Positions 1-5,154 of a stretch of 6,875 nucleotides of DNA are shown here, piece by piece. Position 1 is the stretch's first letter. Each line of letters begins with the position of its first letter. The stretch covers positions 1-6,875 of the forward strand of contig JBFXHL010000118.1 of assembly GCA_050177075.1 (NCBI GenBank). The letters are read 5' to 3'. This DNA comes from UBA2239 sp050177075 (lineage in GTDB: Bacteria > Pseudomonadota > Gammaproteobacteria > Burkholderiales > UBA9220). Under the pieces are notes generated by a model. The model was not told where the DNA came from. It worked only from the letters and a program-made list of their open reading frames with translations, and did no database searches. The position numbers and the translations under genes were made by a program.

Positions 1-402
1 CACCAGGAAAAATAGCCATTTCCCCGGCTGCAACGGTGAGCGTCGCAACAGAATTTCCCGGGCCACCATGGCGGGTACGAAGCCCTGAAAGACGTGGCCG
101 AGACGAACGTAGTGGTTGCGGCCAAGGTCCAGGGCATCCCGCAACCAATTGAACAAGGGCATTTCGGCATAGGTGTAATGGCCGCCGACCGCCAGGACGA
201 TGGCATGAAGCCAAATCAGCACGTAAACGAGGGAGGTAAAGCGAAAGCGCGGATAAACCCCGATCAGCGCAACCACGGCGACGAATGCCGGCAAGGTTTC
301 CAACAACCAGACAAACCGGTCCTTGGGGTGATAGCCTGACCACCACAGAATGACCAGGAGCGAAATCAACAGCGAAACATGGAGGGACCGGGAATGGGAC
401 AT
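1..402 (-). CDS. YjdF-family (DUF2238) inner-membrane protein, 3' end outside window
   Basis: This is a leftward reading frame of 134 codons that is open at the window edge, starting at the ATG at 402-400. The protein opens with a hydrophobic segment at residues about 8-22, has further hydrophobic stretches at about 38-73, and then a conserved block containing GGHYTYAEMPLFNWLRD (about 74-90), RNHYVRLGHVFQGFVPA and AREILLRRSPL. I recognise this block as the signature of the DUF2238/YjdF family of multi-pass inner-membrane proteins; E. coli YjdF is about 209 residues. The molecular function of the family is not known to me. The start lies 4 nt after the stop codon of the secretin-like gene, so the two are probably co-transcribed and perhaps translationally coupled; only a weak AGG precedes the ATG. 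Family assignment is confident; function is open. Confidence 0.85.
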   Translation of the reverse strand, partial: MSHSRSLHVSLLISLLVILWWSGYHPKDRFVWLLETLPAFVAVVALIGVYPRFRFTSLVYVLIWLHAIVLAVGGHYTYAEMPLFNWLRDALDLGRNHYVRLGHVFQGFVPAMVAREILLRRSPLQPGKWLFFLV

Positions 403-406
403 AGGC

Positions 407-1270
407 CTAAGGCAATTCCTCGACTTTGAGCAGGACTCGTTGCTGGTCAGTGCTCAGGCTGCGGGTCGAGTAAACCGTGCCGCTTCGCTCATCGCTTCTC
501 TCTTCGGAAACACCGCCGATCTCCAGCCATTCTCCCAGCCTTCCCGATACTACAGTATTCATCCGGCGGATATTGATTTCTCCTGGGCGGTCCCCGACCG
601 TATTGCGCTGCGGGTTGATTTCCAGCGTCACGTGGTTACCGCTGACCCTGGGCAGGACGTAGAATCCGCTGGTAGCGTCCTGGTAGGACGTCGTGTCCTG
701 GACAATGACCCGGGAGCCGGCAACAATCGTTTGCTGCTGGGGAACCGGTATGGTTTTTCCTGCTTGGATAAACGCCGGCCAGCCTTCGACTACCTGAAGC
801 TGCTGGGTGATCCCCTCCTCCCCCATGGTGCGGGTCCCGTAGATTCTGGCTTTGACGGCGTTGCCTCCACTGCGGTATTCGACGGCGGCGCCTTCCCTGG
901 ATCTGTCATCGGGCAGGCTAAGCCTGCCGCGGCGGCCTTCCGCCTCACCGCTGAGCCGTACCCCGCTGCTCTCCTGCGCGCTGCTTCCACCTTGGCGGAC
1001 GGTAATCAGCAACCGGCGCGGCGGCCGGTCGAGTTCCGCCAGCAGTTTGCGCAGCTCGGCGAGATTTTTCGGGGTAGATCGCACGATCAAACGGTTGTTG
1101 AGCCCGCTGACCGTCCCCTGGCTGTCCACGAAGGGGCGGATAAGCGGCAGCATTTCTTCGGCGCTGCGGTAGTTCAAAGGCAGCACCTCGAGAACGGTCT
1201 GGTCTGCAACGGCGGCAACAGGAAGGCCGAGCAGAAGAAGGAAGAAATATCGGAGCAATATTCCCCGCAT
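407..1270 (-). CDS. Short secretin-like periplasmic protein (secretin N-domain plus partial secretin-like region)
   Basis: The 287-residue protein begins with a clear Sec signal peptide (residues 1-22, hydrophobic FFLLLLGLPVAAV, likely cut after AVA). Residues about 25-85 (VLEVLPLNYRSAEEMLPLIRPFV, then NNRLIVRSTPKNLAELRKLLAELDRPPRRLLI) match the short N-domain of type II/III secretion secretins. Residues about 150-287 (QVVEGWPAFIQAG, SGFYVLPRVSGNHVTLEINP, GEWLEIGGV) resemble the start of a secretin beta domain. At 287 residues it is far shorter than channel-forming secretins, which are usually over 400, and it lacks a full gate and membrane region. It is therefore more likely a periplasmic relative or accessory than a complete outer-membrane channel. 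The start is the ATG at 1270, preceded by AGGTGA with a 4-nt spacer. No other secretion or pilus gene is in the window; the downstream partner is the YjdF-family gene. Confidence 0.8.
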   Translation of the reverse strand: MRGILLRYFFLLLLGLPVAAVADQTVLEVLPLNYRSAEEMLPLIRPFVDSQGTVSGLNNRLIVRSTPKNLAELRKLLAELDRPPRRLLITVRQGGSSAQESSGVRLSGEAEGRRGRLSLPDDRSREGAAVEYRSGGNAVKARIYGTRTMGEEGITQQLQVVEGWPAFIQAGKTIPVPQQQTIVAGSRVIVQDTTSYQDATSGFYVLPRVSGNHVTLEINPQRNTVGDRPGEINIRRMNTVVSGRLGEWLEIGGVSEERSDERSGTVYSTRSLSTDQQRVLLKVEELP

Positions 1271-1290
1271 ATCATCACCTGCAAACGATT

Positions 1291-1319
1291 TTGCCTAGCG
1301 TGGTTTTAGGTGCTAAATT
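1291..1319 (+). promoter_or_regulatory. Candidate sigma-70 promoter of the oxidoreductase operon
   Basis: TTGCCT (1291-1296) and TAAATT (1314-1319) are separated by 17 bp and lie about 65 bp before the porC start, in the 115-bp gap between divergent genes. Each hexamer matches the consensus at only four of six positions, so this is a tentative call. A promoter for the leftward secretin-like gene must lie in the same gap, but I see no convincing one. Confidence 0.3.
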
Positions 1320-1385
1320 TCATTGCAGTATGGTCTCCCCCACTCTCAAGCGCAACATAACAACCCAAGAAGGGCGACGCTTCCC

Positions 1386-1961
1386 ATGATCGAAATTCGA
1401 ATCCACGGCCGGGGTGGACAGGGCAATGTGGCCGCCGCCTACATGCTCGCCACCGCCGCCTTCGAAATCGGCCGTTACTGCCAGGCATTTCCCAATTTTG
1501 GTGCGGAGCGTCGCGGCGCCCCCGTCACGGCCTTCGTCCGCATTGCAGAACAGGCTTTCCGGCGCCGTAACCAGGTGCAGAATCCGGCCTTTCTGATTAT
1601 CCAGGACGAAGCCCTACTCCATGTGCCCGGCGTAACAGACGGTTTGCTGGAGGGGGGCGGTATTCTGGTAAATTCCGGTCACACGTCGGAACAACTCACC
1701 GAACAGATGAAGGTTCCCGTCGTTGCCCTTCCTGCCTCGAGCCTGGCCAAGCGCATTCTCGGTCGGCCAGTGCCGAATACAGCCCTTCTCTCCGCATTTT
1801 TGACCTTGACCGACATGATGCCGGTCGATGCGTTGGAAAAGGCGGTGAACCGCCGCTTCAAGGGGGACGTGGCGGACAAGAATACCCAGTTGATTCGCGA
1901 GGCAGCTTCGATGGTGCCAGCCAGTTTGTGGAAGGAGAATGCCCATGCTGCAGGTGCTTGA
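1386..1961 (+). CDS. porC: Pyruvate/2-oxoacid:ferredoxin oxidoreductase, gamma subunit
   Basis: The 191-residue protein has the expected length for a stand-alone gamma subunit. It starts with IHGRGGQGNVAAAYML (residues 6-21), the glycine-rich signature of the family, followed by FPNFGAERRGAPVTAFVRI (about 38-56), which is also typical. Gamma subunits support a complex that oxidatively decarboxylates 2-oxoacids to acyl-CoA and CO2 using thiamine diphosphate and Fe-S clusters, passing electrons to ferredoxin. The ATG at 1386 is chosen over an upstream TTG at 1323 because homology begins immediately after it and AAGAAGGG lies 11 nt upstream. The gene overlaps porA by 17 bp, which indicates translational coupling. 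The substrate (pyruvate, 2-oxoisovalerate or 2-oxoglutarate) cannot be read from this subunit. Confidence 0.88.
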   Translation: MIEIRIHGRGGQGNVAAAYMLATAAFEIGRYCQAFPNFGAERRGAPVTAFVRIAEQAFRRRNQVQNPAFLIIQDEALLHVPGVTDGLLEGGGILVNSGHTSEQLTEQMKVPVVALPASSLAKRILGRPVPNTALLSAFLTLTDMMPVDALEKAVNRRFKGDVADKNTQLIREAASMVPASLWKENAHAAGA

Positions 1962-3117
1962 AGGCTCCCAAGCCATCGCCCAGGCAGTCGCCATGTGCCG
2001 CCCTCAGGTGGTGGCTGCCTATCCCATCACTCCCCAGACCCATATCGTGGAAAACATTTCCAAACTGGTGGCAGATGGTAAATTGAAGTGCGAGTTCGTC
2101 AGCGTGGAAAGCGAGTTTTCCGCCGCATCGGTGGTACTGGGCGCGGCGGCGGCCGGTTCGCGAGCCTATACCGCCAGCGCTTCCCAAGGCATCCTGTTGA
2201 TGAGCGAGGTTCTCTACAACATCGCCGGTGTGCGGGTGCCCCTGGTGCTGACCTGCGCAAACCGCGCCATTTCCTCGCCACTTTCGATCTGGAACGACCA
2301 GCAGGATTCCATGGCGGTGCGTGATGCCGGATGGATCCAGCTGTACTGCGCGGATAATCAGGAGGCGGTGGACACTACCATCCAGGCCTACCGTATCGCG
2401 GAGGCTACCGAGTTGCCGGTGATGGTGTGCGTGGACGGGTTCATTCTGACCCATACCCTGGAACCCATCGACATTCCTTCCCAGGACGAGGTCGACAAAT
2501 TCCTGCCCCCGTTCAAGTTTTCCCGTACCCTCGACCCGTTCAACCCCATCAGCGTCGGCACCCTGGTGTCGCCGGACCATTACAGCGAGGCGCGCCACTC
2601 CCATCATACCGCCCTGTTGAATGCCCAGCAGGTTATCGTCGATGCCGACCGGGAGTGGCAGGCGATCACCGGCCGCAGTACGGGCGGCTTGGTGGCCGTG
2701 GACGGCCCCGAGGATGCCAAAATCGGGATAGTTACGCTGGGGTCGATTCAGGGAACCTTGCGCGATGCCATGGACGAATGTACCGACCTTCCCCCGGCGA
2801 AAATCATCCGCCTGCGCAGTTTTCGCCCCTTCCCTATGGATGCGCTGAAACAGGCCTTTGAGGGTTTAACAGACCTTATTGTCCTGGAGCGGGCCTTGTC
2901 GATGGGGTCCGGTGGCATCGTAGGCGCGGAAATCCGCAACGTCCTGGCCGAGATGAGTTCCCCTCCCCGCCTGTTCAACTTCGCTCTGGGTTTGGGCGGG
3001 CGGGACGTCCCCCTTTCCACTTACCGCAGCCTGATAGAGATGGTGCAGAAAGGCGACCCGGGGCGTTTCGCCATTTTCGATCTCCGACCGGAAAGATTGC
3101 CACCGGAAGACCGTTGA
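1945..3117 (+). CDS. porA: Pyruvate/2-oxoacid:ferredoxin oxidoreductase, alpha subunit
   Basis: The 390-residue protein matches the alpha subunit of the multi-subunit 2-oxoacid:acceptor oxidoreductases. The N-terminal pyrimidine-binding domain holds AYPITPQTHIVE (about 28-39), VESEFSAASVVLGAAAAGSRAYTASASQG and RAISSPLSIWNDQQD. The C-terminal transketolase-C-like domain begins near residue 240 and includes IGIVTLGSIQG and IIRLRSFRPFP. The start is set at ATG 1945 because AAGGAG (1932-1937) lies 7 nt before it; the ATG at 1939 would leave a spacer of only 1 nt. The alpha subunit needs a beta subunit carrying the thiamine-diphosphate and Fe-S cluster sites, and none is encoded here. A terminator directly after the stop closes the operon. 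Confidence 0.88.
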   Translation: MLQVLEGSQAIAQAVAMCRPQVVAAYPITPQTHIVENISKLVADGKLKCEFVSVESEFSAASVVLGAAAAGSRAYTASASQGILLMSEVLYNIAGVRVPLVLTCANRAISSPLSIWNDQQDSMAVRDAGWIQLYCADNQEAVDTTIQAYRIAEATELPVMVCVDGFILTHTLEPIDIPSQDEVDKFLPPFKFSRTLDPFNPISVGTLVSPDHYSEARHSHHTALLNAQQVIVDADREWQAITGRSTGGLVAVDGPEDAKIGIVTLGSIQGTLRDAMDECTDLPPAKIIRLRSFRPFPMDALKQAFEGLTDLIVLERALSMGSGGIVGAEIRNVLAEMSSPPRLFNFALGLGGRDVPLSTYRSLIEMVQKGDPGRFAIFDLRPERLPPEDR

Positions 3118-3121
3118 GAAA

Positions 3122-3149
3122 GGGGGCCGGGAAACCGGCCCTTGATTTT
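3122..3149 (+). terminator. Rho-independent terminator of the porCA operon
   Basis: A GC-rich hairpin begins 5 nt after the porA stop. Seven Watson-Crick pairs (3124-3130 with 3135-3141) plus two G-U pairs close a GAAA tetraloop at 3131-3134, and the stem is followed by TTTTT at 3145-3149. It ends the rightward transcript before any beta-subunit gene could be reached. Confidence 0.85.
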
Positions 3150-3153
3150 TGGC

Positions 3154-3260
3154 AAAAAAAAGCGCGGCCAAAGGGGGGAGGCCGCGCTGAATATCCACCA
3201 AAGGAGGATGGAGGAGACAACACGAAATACCCAAAAGGGGGATGAGCACTTCGTGTTGAT
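3154..3260 (-). ncRNA. Putative trans-acting small RNA with three CU-rich anti-Shine-Dalgarno motifs
   Basis: A compact unit of about 105 nt carries all the marks of a free-standing small RNA gene read leftward. A promoter at 3293-3265 predicts a 5' end at about 3260-3257. The RNA would open with a perfect 9-bp stem, CAACACGAA (3258-3250) with TTCGTGTTG (3226-3218). The middle forms a small hairpin, ATCC/GGAT (3209-3206 with 3196-3193) extended by two C-G pairs across a U-U mismatch. The end is a perfect 9-bp stem (3188-3180 with 3169-3161) and eight Ts. The element UCCnCC(C)UUU(U)GG recurs three times, at 3242-3231, 3208-3198 and 3179-3168, and UCUCCUCC lies at 3217-3210. CCUCCUUU is the anti-Shine-Dalgarno sequence of 16S rRNA, so the RNA could bind ribosome binding sites of many mRNAs. 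The long U tail would suit Hfq. No convincing ORF is present. I know of sRNAs with CU-rich loops in Neisseria and in alphaproteobacteria, but cannot assign this one to a named family. Confidence 0.72.
3161..3188 (-). terminator. Terminator hairpin of the small RNA
   Basis: A perfect 9-bp stem, AGCGCGGCC with GGCCGCGCT, encloses a 10-nt loop. On the minus strand it is followed directly by a run of eight Ts (3161-3154). On the plus strand the stem is followed by GAATATCC, with no T run, so it works leftward only. This fixes the direction of the small RNA. Confidence 0.85.
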
Positions 3261-3264
3261 TAGT

Positions 3265-3293
3265 ATTATCTAATATTGTTATTTTCTTTGCAA
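3265..3293 (-). promoter_or_regulatory. Sigma-70 promoter of the small RNA, overlapped by a Fur-like dyad
   Basis: The -35 element TTGCAA (3293-3288) and the -10 element GATAAT (3270-3265) are separated by exactly 17 bp, matching consensus at four and five of six positions. The predicted start falls at the base of the first RNA stem. The -10 region sits in an inverted repeat, ATTAG-N6-CTAAT (plus strand 3259-3274). The minus-strand stretch AGATAATACTAATCA (3271-3257) agrees with the Fur 7-1-7 consensus TGATAAT-n-ATTATCA at 11 of 14 positions. The promoter call is solid; the Fur site is tentative because the region is AT-rich. Confidence 0.65.
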
Positions 3294-3309
3294 GTATTTC
3301 TACTAATAA

Positions 3310-3338
3310 AAAAGCGCACCGAGACAAGGTGCGCTTTT
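3310..3338 (-). terminator. Terminator after the FliL-like gene, possibly bidirectional
   Basis: An 11-bp perfect stem (3310-3320 with 3328-3338, core GCGCACC/GGTGCGC) closes a 7-nt loop. T-rich tracts follow on both strands: TTTTTTA on the minus strand, TTTTGTTTT on the plus strand. It lies about 30 nt after the stop of the FliL-like gene and separates that gene from the small RNA promoter. Confidence 0.85.
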
Positions 3339-3368
3339 GTTTTGAATATATCTTATTGATAAATAATG

Positions 3369-3767
3369 CTATTGCACCAGAAAAGAAGTGAAGTTGACCG
3401 ATTGAACTGTATCCTTGAGGCCTTCCTTGCCTAATATTTCATTCAGGTTCGAGACCAGTTCCTCCCCCAGTTTTCGCTTCCCGTCGGCAGAAGCCAGTTG
3501 TTCGCCGTTCTTGGAAGTCAGAAGCATGATTATCCCATTGCGGATAAGTGGGAGATACTGACGGACCTCTTCGGCCGTTTGCTGATTGGGCACCTTCAAC
3601 TCGAATGTCGCTTGGAGGTAGCTGTCAACGCCACTCAAGTTGACGGTGAACATATCCAGGGGAACAAATACCGGCAAATCCTCCTTAGGCGTATCGTCTT
3701 TTTTACAAGCGGCAAGACTAAGGGTAAAAAGTAAAGCAACCGCCAAGGCGCGAAACAGATATGGCAT
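3369..3767 (-). CDS. FliL-domain lipoprotein
   Basis: The 132-residue protein has a signal peptide with a lipobox, LSLAAC (cysteine at about residue 21), so it should be cut by signal peptidase II and lipidated. The rest matches the FliL family: FVPLDMFTVNLSG (about 34-46), SYLQATFELKV and RNGIIMLLTSKNGEQLASADGKRKLGEELVSNLN, ending with VNFTSFLVQ. Classical FliL is held in the inner membrane by an N-terminal helix beside the flagellar stator. This version would be lipid-anchored, and the lysine after the cysteine would predict outer-membrane sorting under the E. coli Lol rule. It stands alone with no flagellar genes near it, between its own terminator and a divergent regulatory region. The Shine-Dalgarno signal is weak (AGAAG, 6 nt before ATG). 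Domain assignment is confident; a flagellar role is not shown. Confidence 0.82.
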   Translation of the reverse strand: MPYLFRALAVALLFTLSLAACKKDDTPKEDLPVFVPLDMFTVNLSGVDSYLQATFELKVPNQQTAEEVRQYLPLIRNGIIMLLTSKNGEQLASADGKRKLGEELVSNLNEILGKEGLKDTVQSVNFTSFLVQ

Positions 3768-4036
3768 TGCAGGCTTCTTTCATGTCTCTGAACATGATGC
3801 CATTGTGCTACAAATCGTCGCCCATGAAACTACGTAATTTCCGTAGTCTCCCTTGCTGGTCATTTTTCCGACAGTCTTTGCGGTCTTGTCGTACGTCGGC
3901 ATTGCGGCGACATGGGGAATTCGTCGATAACAATATGTAATGCATATATTATTTCTGCTGGCGCGACTTTTGCTGGTTTCCCCCTCGGCGCATAGATGCA
4001 GTCGCCGTAATCATTAACGTAACACAGGGGAAAACC
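3768..4036. promoter_or_regulatory. Divergent regulatory region between the FliL-like gene and the 59-codon gene
   Basis: This 269-bp gap has no gene I can support. It contains several short dyads: CATGT-N6-ACATG (3781-3796) in the leader of the FliL-like gene, ACTACG-N7-CGTAGT (3829-3847), and TGTCG-N16-CGACA (3887-3912). An AT-rich stretch (about 3926-3954) includes ATATG-N5-CATAT. A sigma-54 type promoter follows at 3958-3974. The last dyad and the AT-rich stretch sit upstream of the sigma-54 element, where an enhancer protein and a DNA-bending protein could bind; that placement is inference. No good promoter for the FliL-like gene is visible. Confidence 0.4.
3958..3974 (+). promoter_or_regulatory. 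Sigma-54 (RpoN) type promoter
   Basis: CTGGCGCG-ACTT-TTGCT matches the sigma-54 consensus YTGGCACG-N4-TTGCW at every fixed position except one (A to G in the -24 box). The GG and GC dinucleotides are exactly 12 bp apart. The predicted start is near 3985, giving a leader of about 52 nt before the 59-codon gene. Such promoters need an ATP-driven enhancer-binding protein; which one cannot be read here. Confidence 0.62.
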
Positions 4037-4216
4037 ATGGACGAAACGATCGGCTATATCAACTTCCACAGTGTGGAAGACGTGGCGAGCAACGCTGTGA
4101 AGATGGCACGCGACCCGCTGCAAGGACATGCCCAGCTAATCCAGTTGATTTACGAACTGATGGGAAAACCAGAGCCGGACACGGCAACGGTCGAGCATAT
4201 CCTCGGCACCAAGTGA
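4037..4216 (+). CDS. Small protein of unknown function (59 aa), sigma-54 promoter upstream
   Basis: A 59-codon frame starts MDETIGYINFHSVEDVASNA and ends VEHILGTK. It is supported by AGGGGA 6 nt before the ATG, by codon usage that fits the neighbouring genes, by a well-placed sigma-54 promoter, and by a hairpin just after the stop. I do not recognise the family. The product is acidic at the start, without signal peptide, membrane segment or cysteines. The middle (about residues 13-44) looks mainly helical, with a pattern suited to one or two amphipathic helices, and ends at a GKPEPD turn. It is probably a small cytosolic protein. It converges on the nrdG-type gene, with 29 bp between the two stop codons. 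Confidence 0.68.
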   Translation: MDETIGYINFHSVEDVASNAVKMARDPLQGHAQLIQLIYELMGKPEPDTATVEHILGTK

Positions 4217-4223
4217 GTGCTTT

Positions 4224-4243
4224 GCCGCCCCTTCGGGGGCGGT
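4224..4243. terminator. UUCG hairpin between convergent genes
   Basis: CCGCCCC (4225-4231) and GGGGCGG (4236-4242) pair around a TTCG tetraloop, with a flanking G-T pair. The hairpin occupies most of the gap between two convergent stop codons. There is no T tract on either strand, so it may stabilise 3' ends or weakly terminate both transcripts rather than act as a classical intrinsic terminator. Confidence 0.55.
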
Positions 4244-4245
4244 AC

Positions 4246-4935
4246 TCAGGCTGCTCGATACTCGACCGCGCCAATCTGCCTCGAGAGTTGAGCCATAAGC
4301 GCTTGCGAGGGCGGCTCGGATTTTTCTTCTGCCAGGACATCTATACATCCCTGGGGGCGGAAAGCCTGCAAAATCCAGTTGGTCGCCCCCAGTTCCGCCA
4401 GTTCGGTGGCCAAACTCAGCAGATCACTTTCCTGTAACAGGTGCGAGTGGCAAGTGGTCCGAAACTCGACGGGAATATCGGACTTCAGCAGCAAACGAAT
4501 GCTTTGCCGCACTGCCTCCCCTCCTCCGGCTCCCGTGACCTTGTGGTAATCCTCGAAGGGGGCTTTGACGTCCAAGCCAACCCAGTCCAGCCAGGGAATG
4601 ACCTTTTCCAGCCGATCGGGGTAGATGCCCGCGGTGTGCAGTCCCACGCGAAATCCCATGGCCTTGGCGTCGGCCATGGCTTCTGCCAGACCGCTTTGCA
4701 GGGTGGGTTCTCCTCCGCTGAACACCACGGCGTCCAGCAACCCCTGGCGTCTCGCCAGGAAGGCCATTGCCTGCGACCAGGTAAAGGCCTCCGGGTTCTC
4801 CCGTGGAATCAAGTGGGGGTTGTGACAATAACGGCACTGCCACGGGCACCCCTGGCAAAACACCACCGCCGCCAGACAGCCTGGATAATCGGTGGTGGTG
4901 AGGGGAACCAGGCCTCCGGCAAGAAGCTGTGCCAT
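4246..4935 (-). CDS. nrdG: Anaerobic ribonucleoside-triphosphate reductase activating protein (radical SAM)
   Basis: The 229-residue protein is a radical-SAM activase. The cluster motif CPWQCRYC (C30, C34, C37) binds the 4Fe-4S cluster, and FSGGEP (72-77) is the SAM-contacting GGEP motif. It should reductively cleave S-adenosylmethionine and abstract a hydrogen from the glycine of its partner to form the glycyl radical. At 229 residues it is longer than E. coli NrdG (about 154) and resembles the pyruvate-formate-lyase-activase-like NrdG type that accompanies many bacterial NrdD proteins. Its ATG lies 4 nt after the stop of the glycyl-radical gene, with GAGG overlapping that stop, so the two are translationally coupled. 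It is the last gene of the nrd operon. Confidence 0.88.
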   Translation of the reverse strand: MAQLLAGGLVPLTTTDYPGCLAAVVFCQGCPWQCRYCHNPHLIPRENPEAFTWSQAMAFLARRQGLLDAVVFSGGEPTLQSGLAEAMADAKAMGFRVGLHTAGIYPDRLEKVIPWLDWVGLDVKAPFEDYHKVTGAGGGEAVRQSIRLLLKSDIPVEFRTTCHSHLLQESDLLSLATELAELGATNWILQAFRPQGCIDVLAEEKSEPPSQALMAQLSRQIGAVEYRAA

Positions 4936-4939
4936 GGCC

Positions 4940-5134
4940 TCAGGCGGAAAGCTTGGCCCGGGCTTCGACGAAGTAGCAGCGCTGGTAGTACTCCCCTTTC
5001 TTGCCGGTATTGAAGGAGGACACGGGGCGGTGGTAGCCCATCACCCGGGTCCAGATTTCGCAGGGCTGACGCTCCTCGTCTTTAAGAGTGAGAATTTCGA
5101 GGGCTTGTGCTTCCTGTTTGGAAAAGTCGTTCAT
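4940..5134 (-). CDS. Separate glycyl-radical domain protein of class III ribonucleotide reductase
   Basis: This 64-residue protein carries PCEIWTRVMGYHRPVSSFN (24-42) followed by GKKGEYYQRCYF. This is the C-terminal glycyl-radical block that normally ends NrdD; RVMGY aligns with RTCGY around the radical glycine of E. coli NrdD, making G33 the predicted radical site. It is a real separate gene, not the tail of a broken nrdD. It lies 20 nt after the nrdD stop in another reading frame and has its own ATG and a consensus AAGGAG (5145-5140) with a 5-nt spacer. The first 20 residues (MNDFSKQEAQALEILTLKDE) may serve as the docking or linker segment. The protein would bind NrdD and be activated by the radical-SAM protein encoded just downstream. 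Confidence 0.85.
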   Translation of the reverse strand: MNDFSKQEAQALEILTLKDEERQPCEIWTRVMGYHRPVSSFNTGKKGEYYQRCYFVEARAKLSA

Positions 5135-5139
5135 ATCGT

Positions 5140-5145
5140 CTCCTT
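5140..5145 (-). promoter_or_regulatory. Ribosome binding site of the glycyl-radical gene
   Basis: AAGGAG with a 5-nt spacer to the ATG at 5134. It is the main evidence that this frame is translated independently of nrdD. The stretch 5144-5136 could also pair with the small RNA at 3220-3212 over nine bases (one G-U). Confidence 0.8.
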
Positions 5146-5154
5146 AGGGCTGGT

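Noticed and set aside
94..339. An 81-codon plus-strand frame.
   Set aside because: It is antisense to the YjdF-family gene, whose conserved block is on the minus strand.
350..1309. A 319-codon plus-strand frame opposite the secretin-like gene.
   Set aside because: The minus-strand frame has a signal peptide, a secretin N-domain and a ribosome binding site. The plus frame has none of these and would run into both neighbouring genes.
1939..1944. ATG at 1939 as the porA start.
   Set aside because: AAGGAG would be only 1 nt away; the ATG at 1945 has a 7-nt spacer and family homology begins there.
3208..3273. A 21-codon plus-strand frame starting at an ATG after AAAGGAGG.
   Set aside because: The Shine-Dalgarno abuts the ATG with no spacer, there is no plus-strand promoter, and the frame is explained by the complement of the small RNA motifs.
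3151..3340. A plus-strand CsrB/RsmZ-like RNA, because the complement of the CU motifs gives GGA in loops.
   Set aside because: The plus strand has no promoter of note before it, and the 3161-3188 hairpin has its T tract only on the minus strand. Promoter, stems and terminator all agree on the minus strand.
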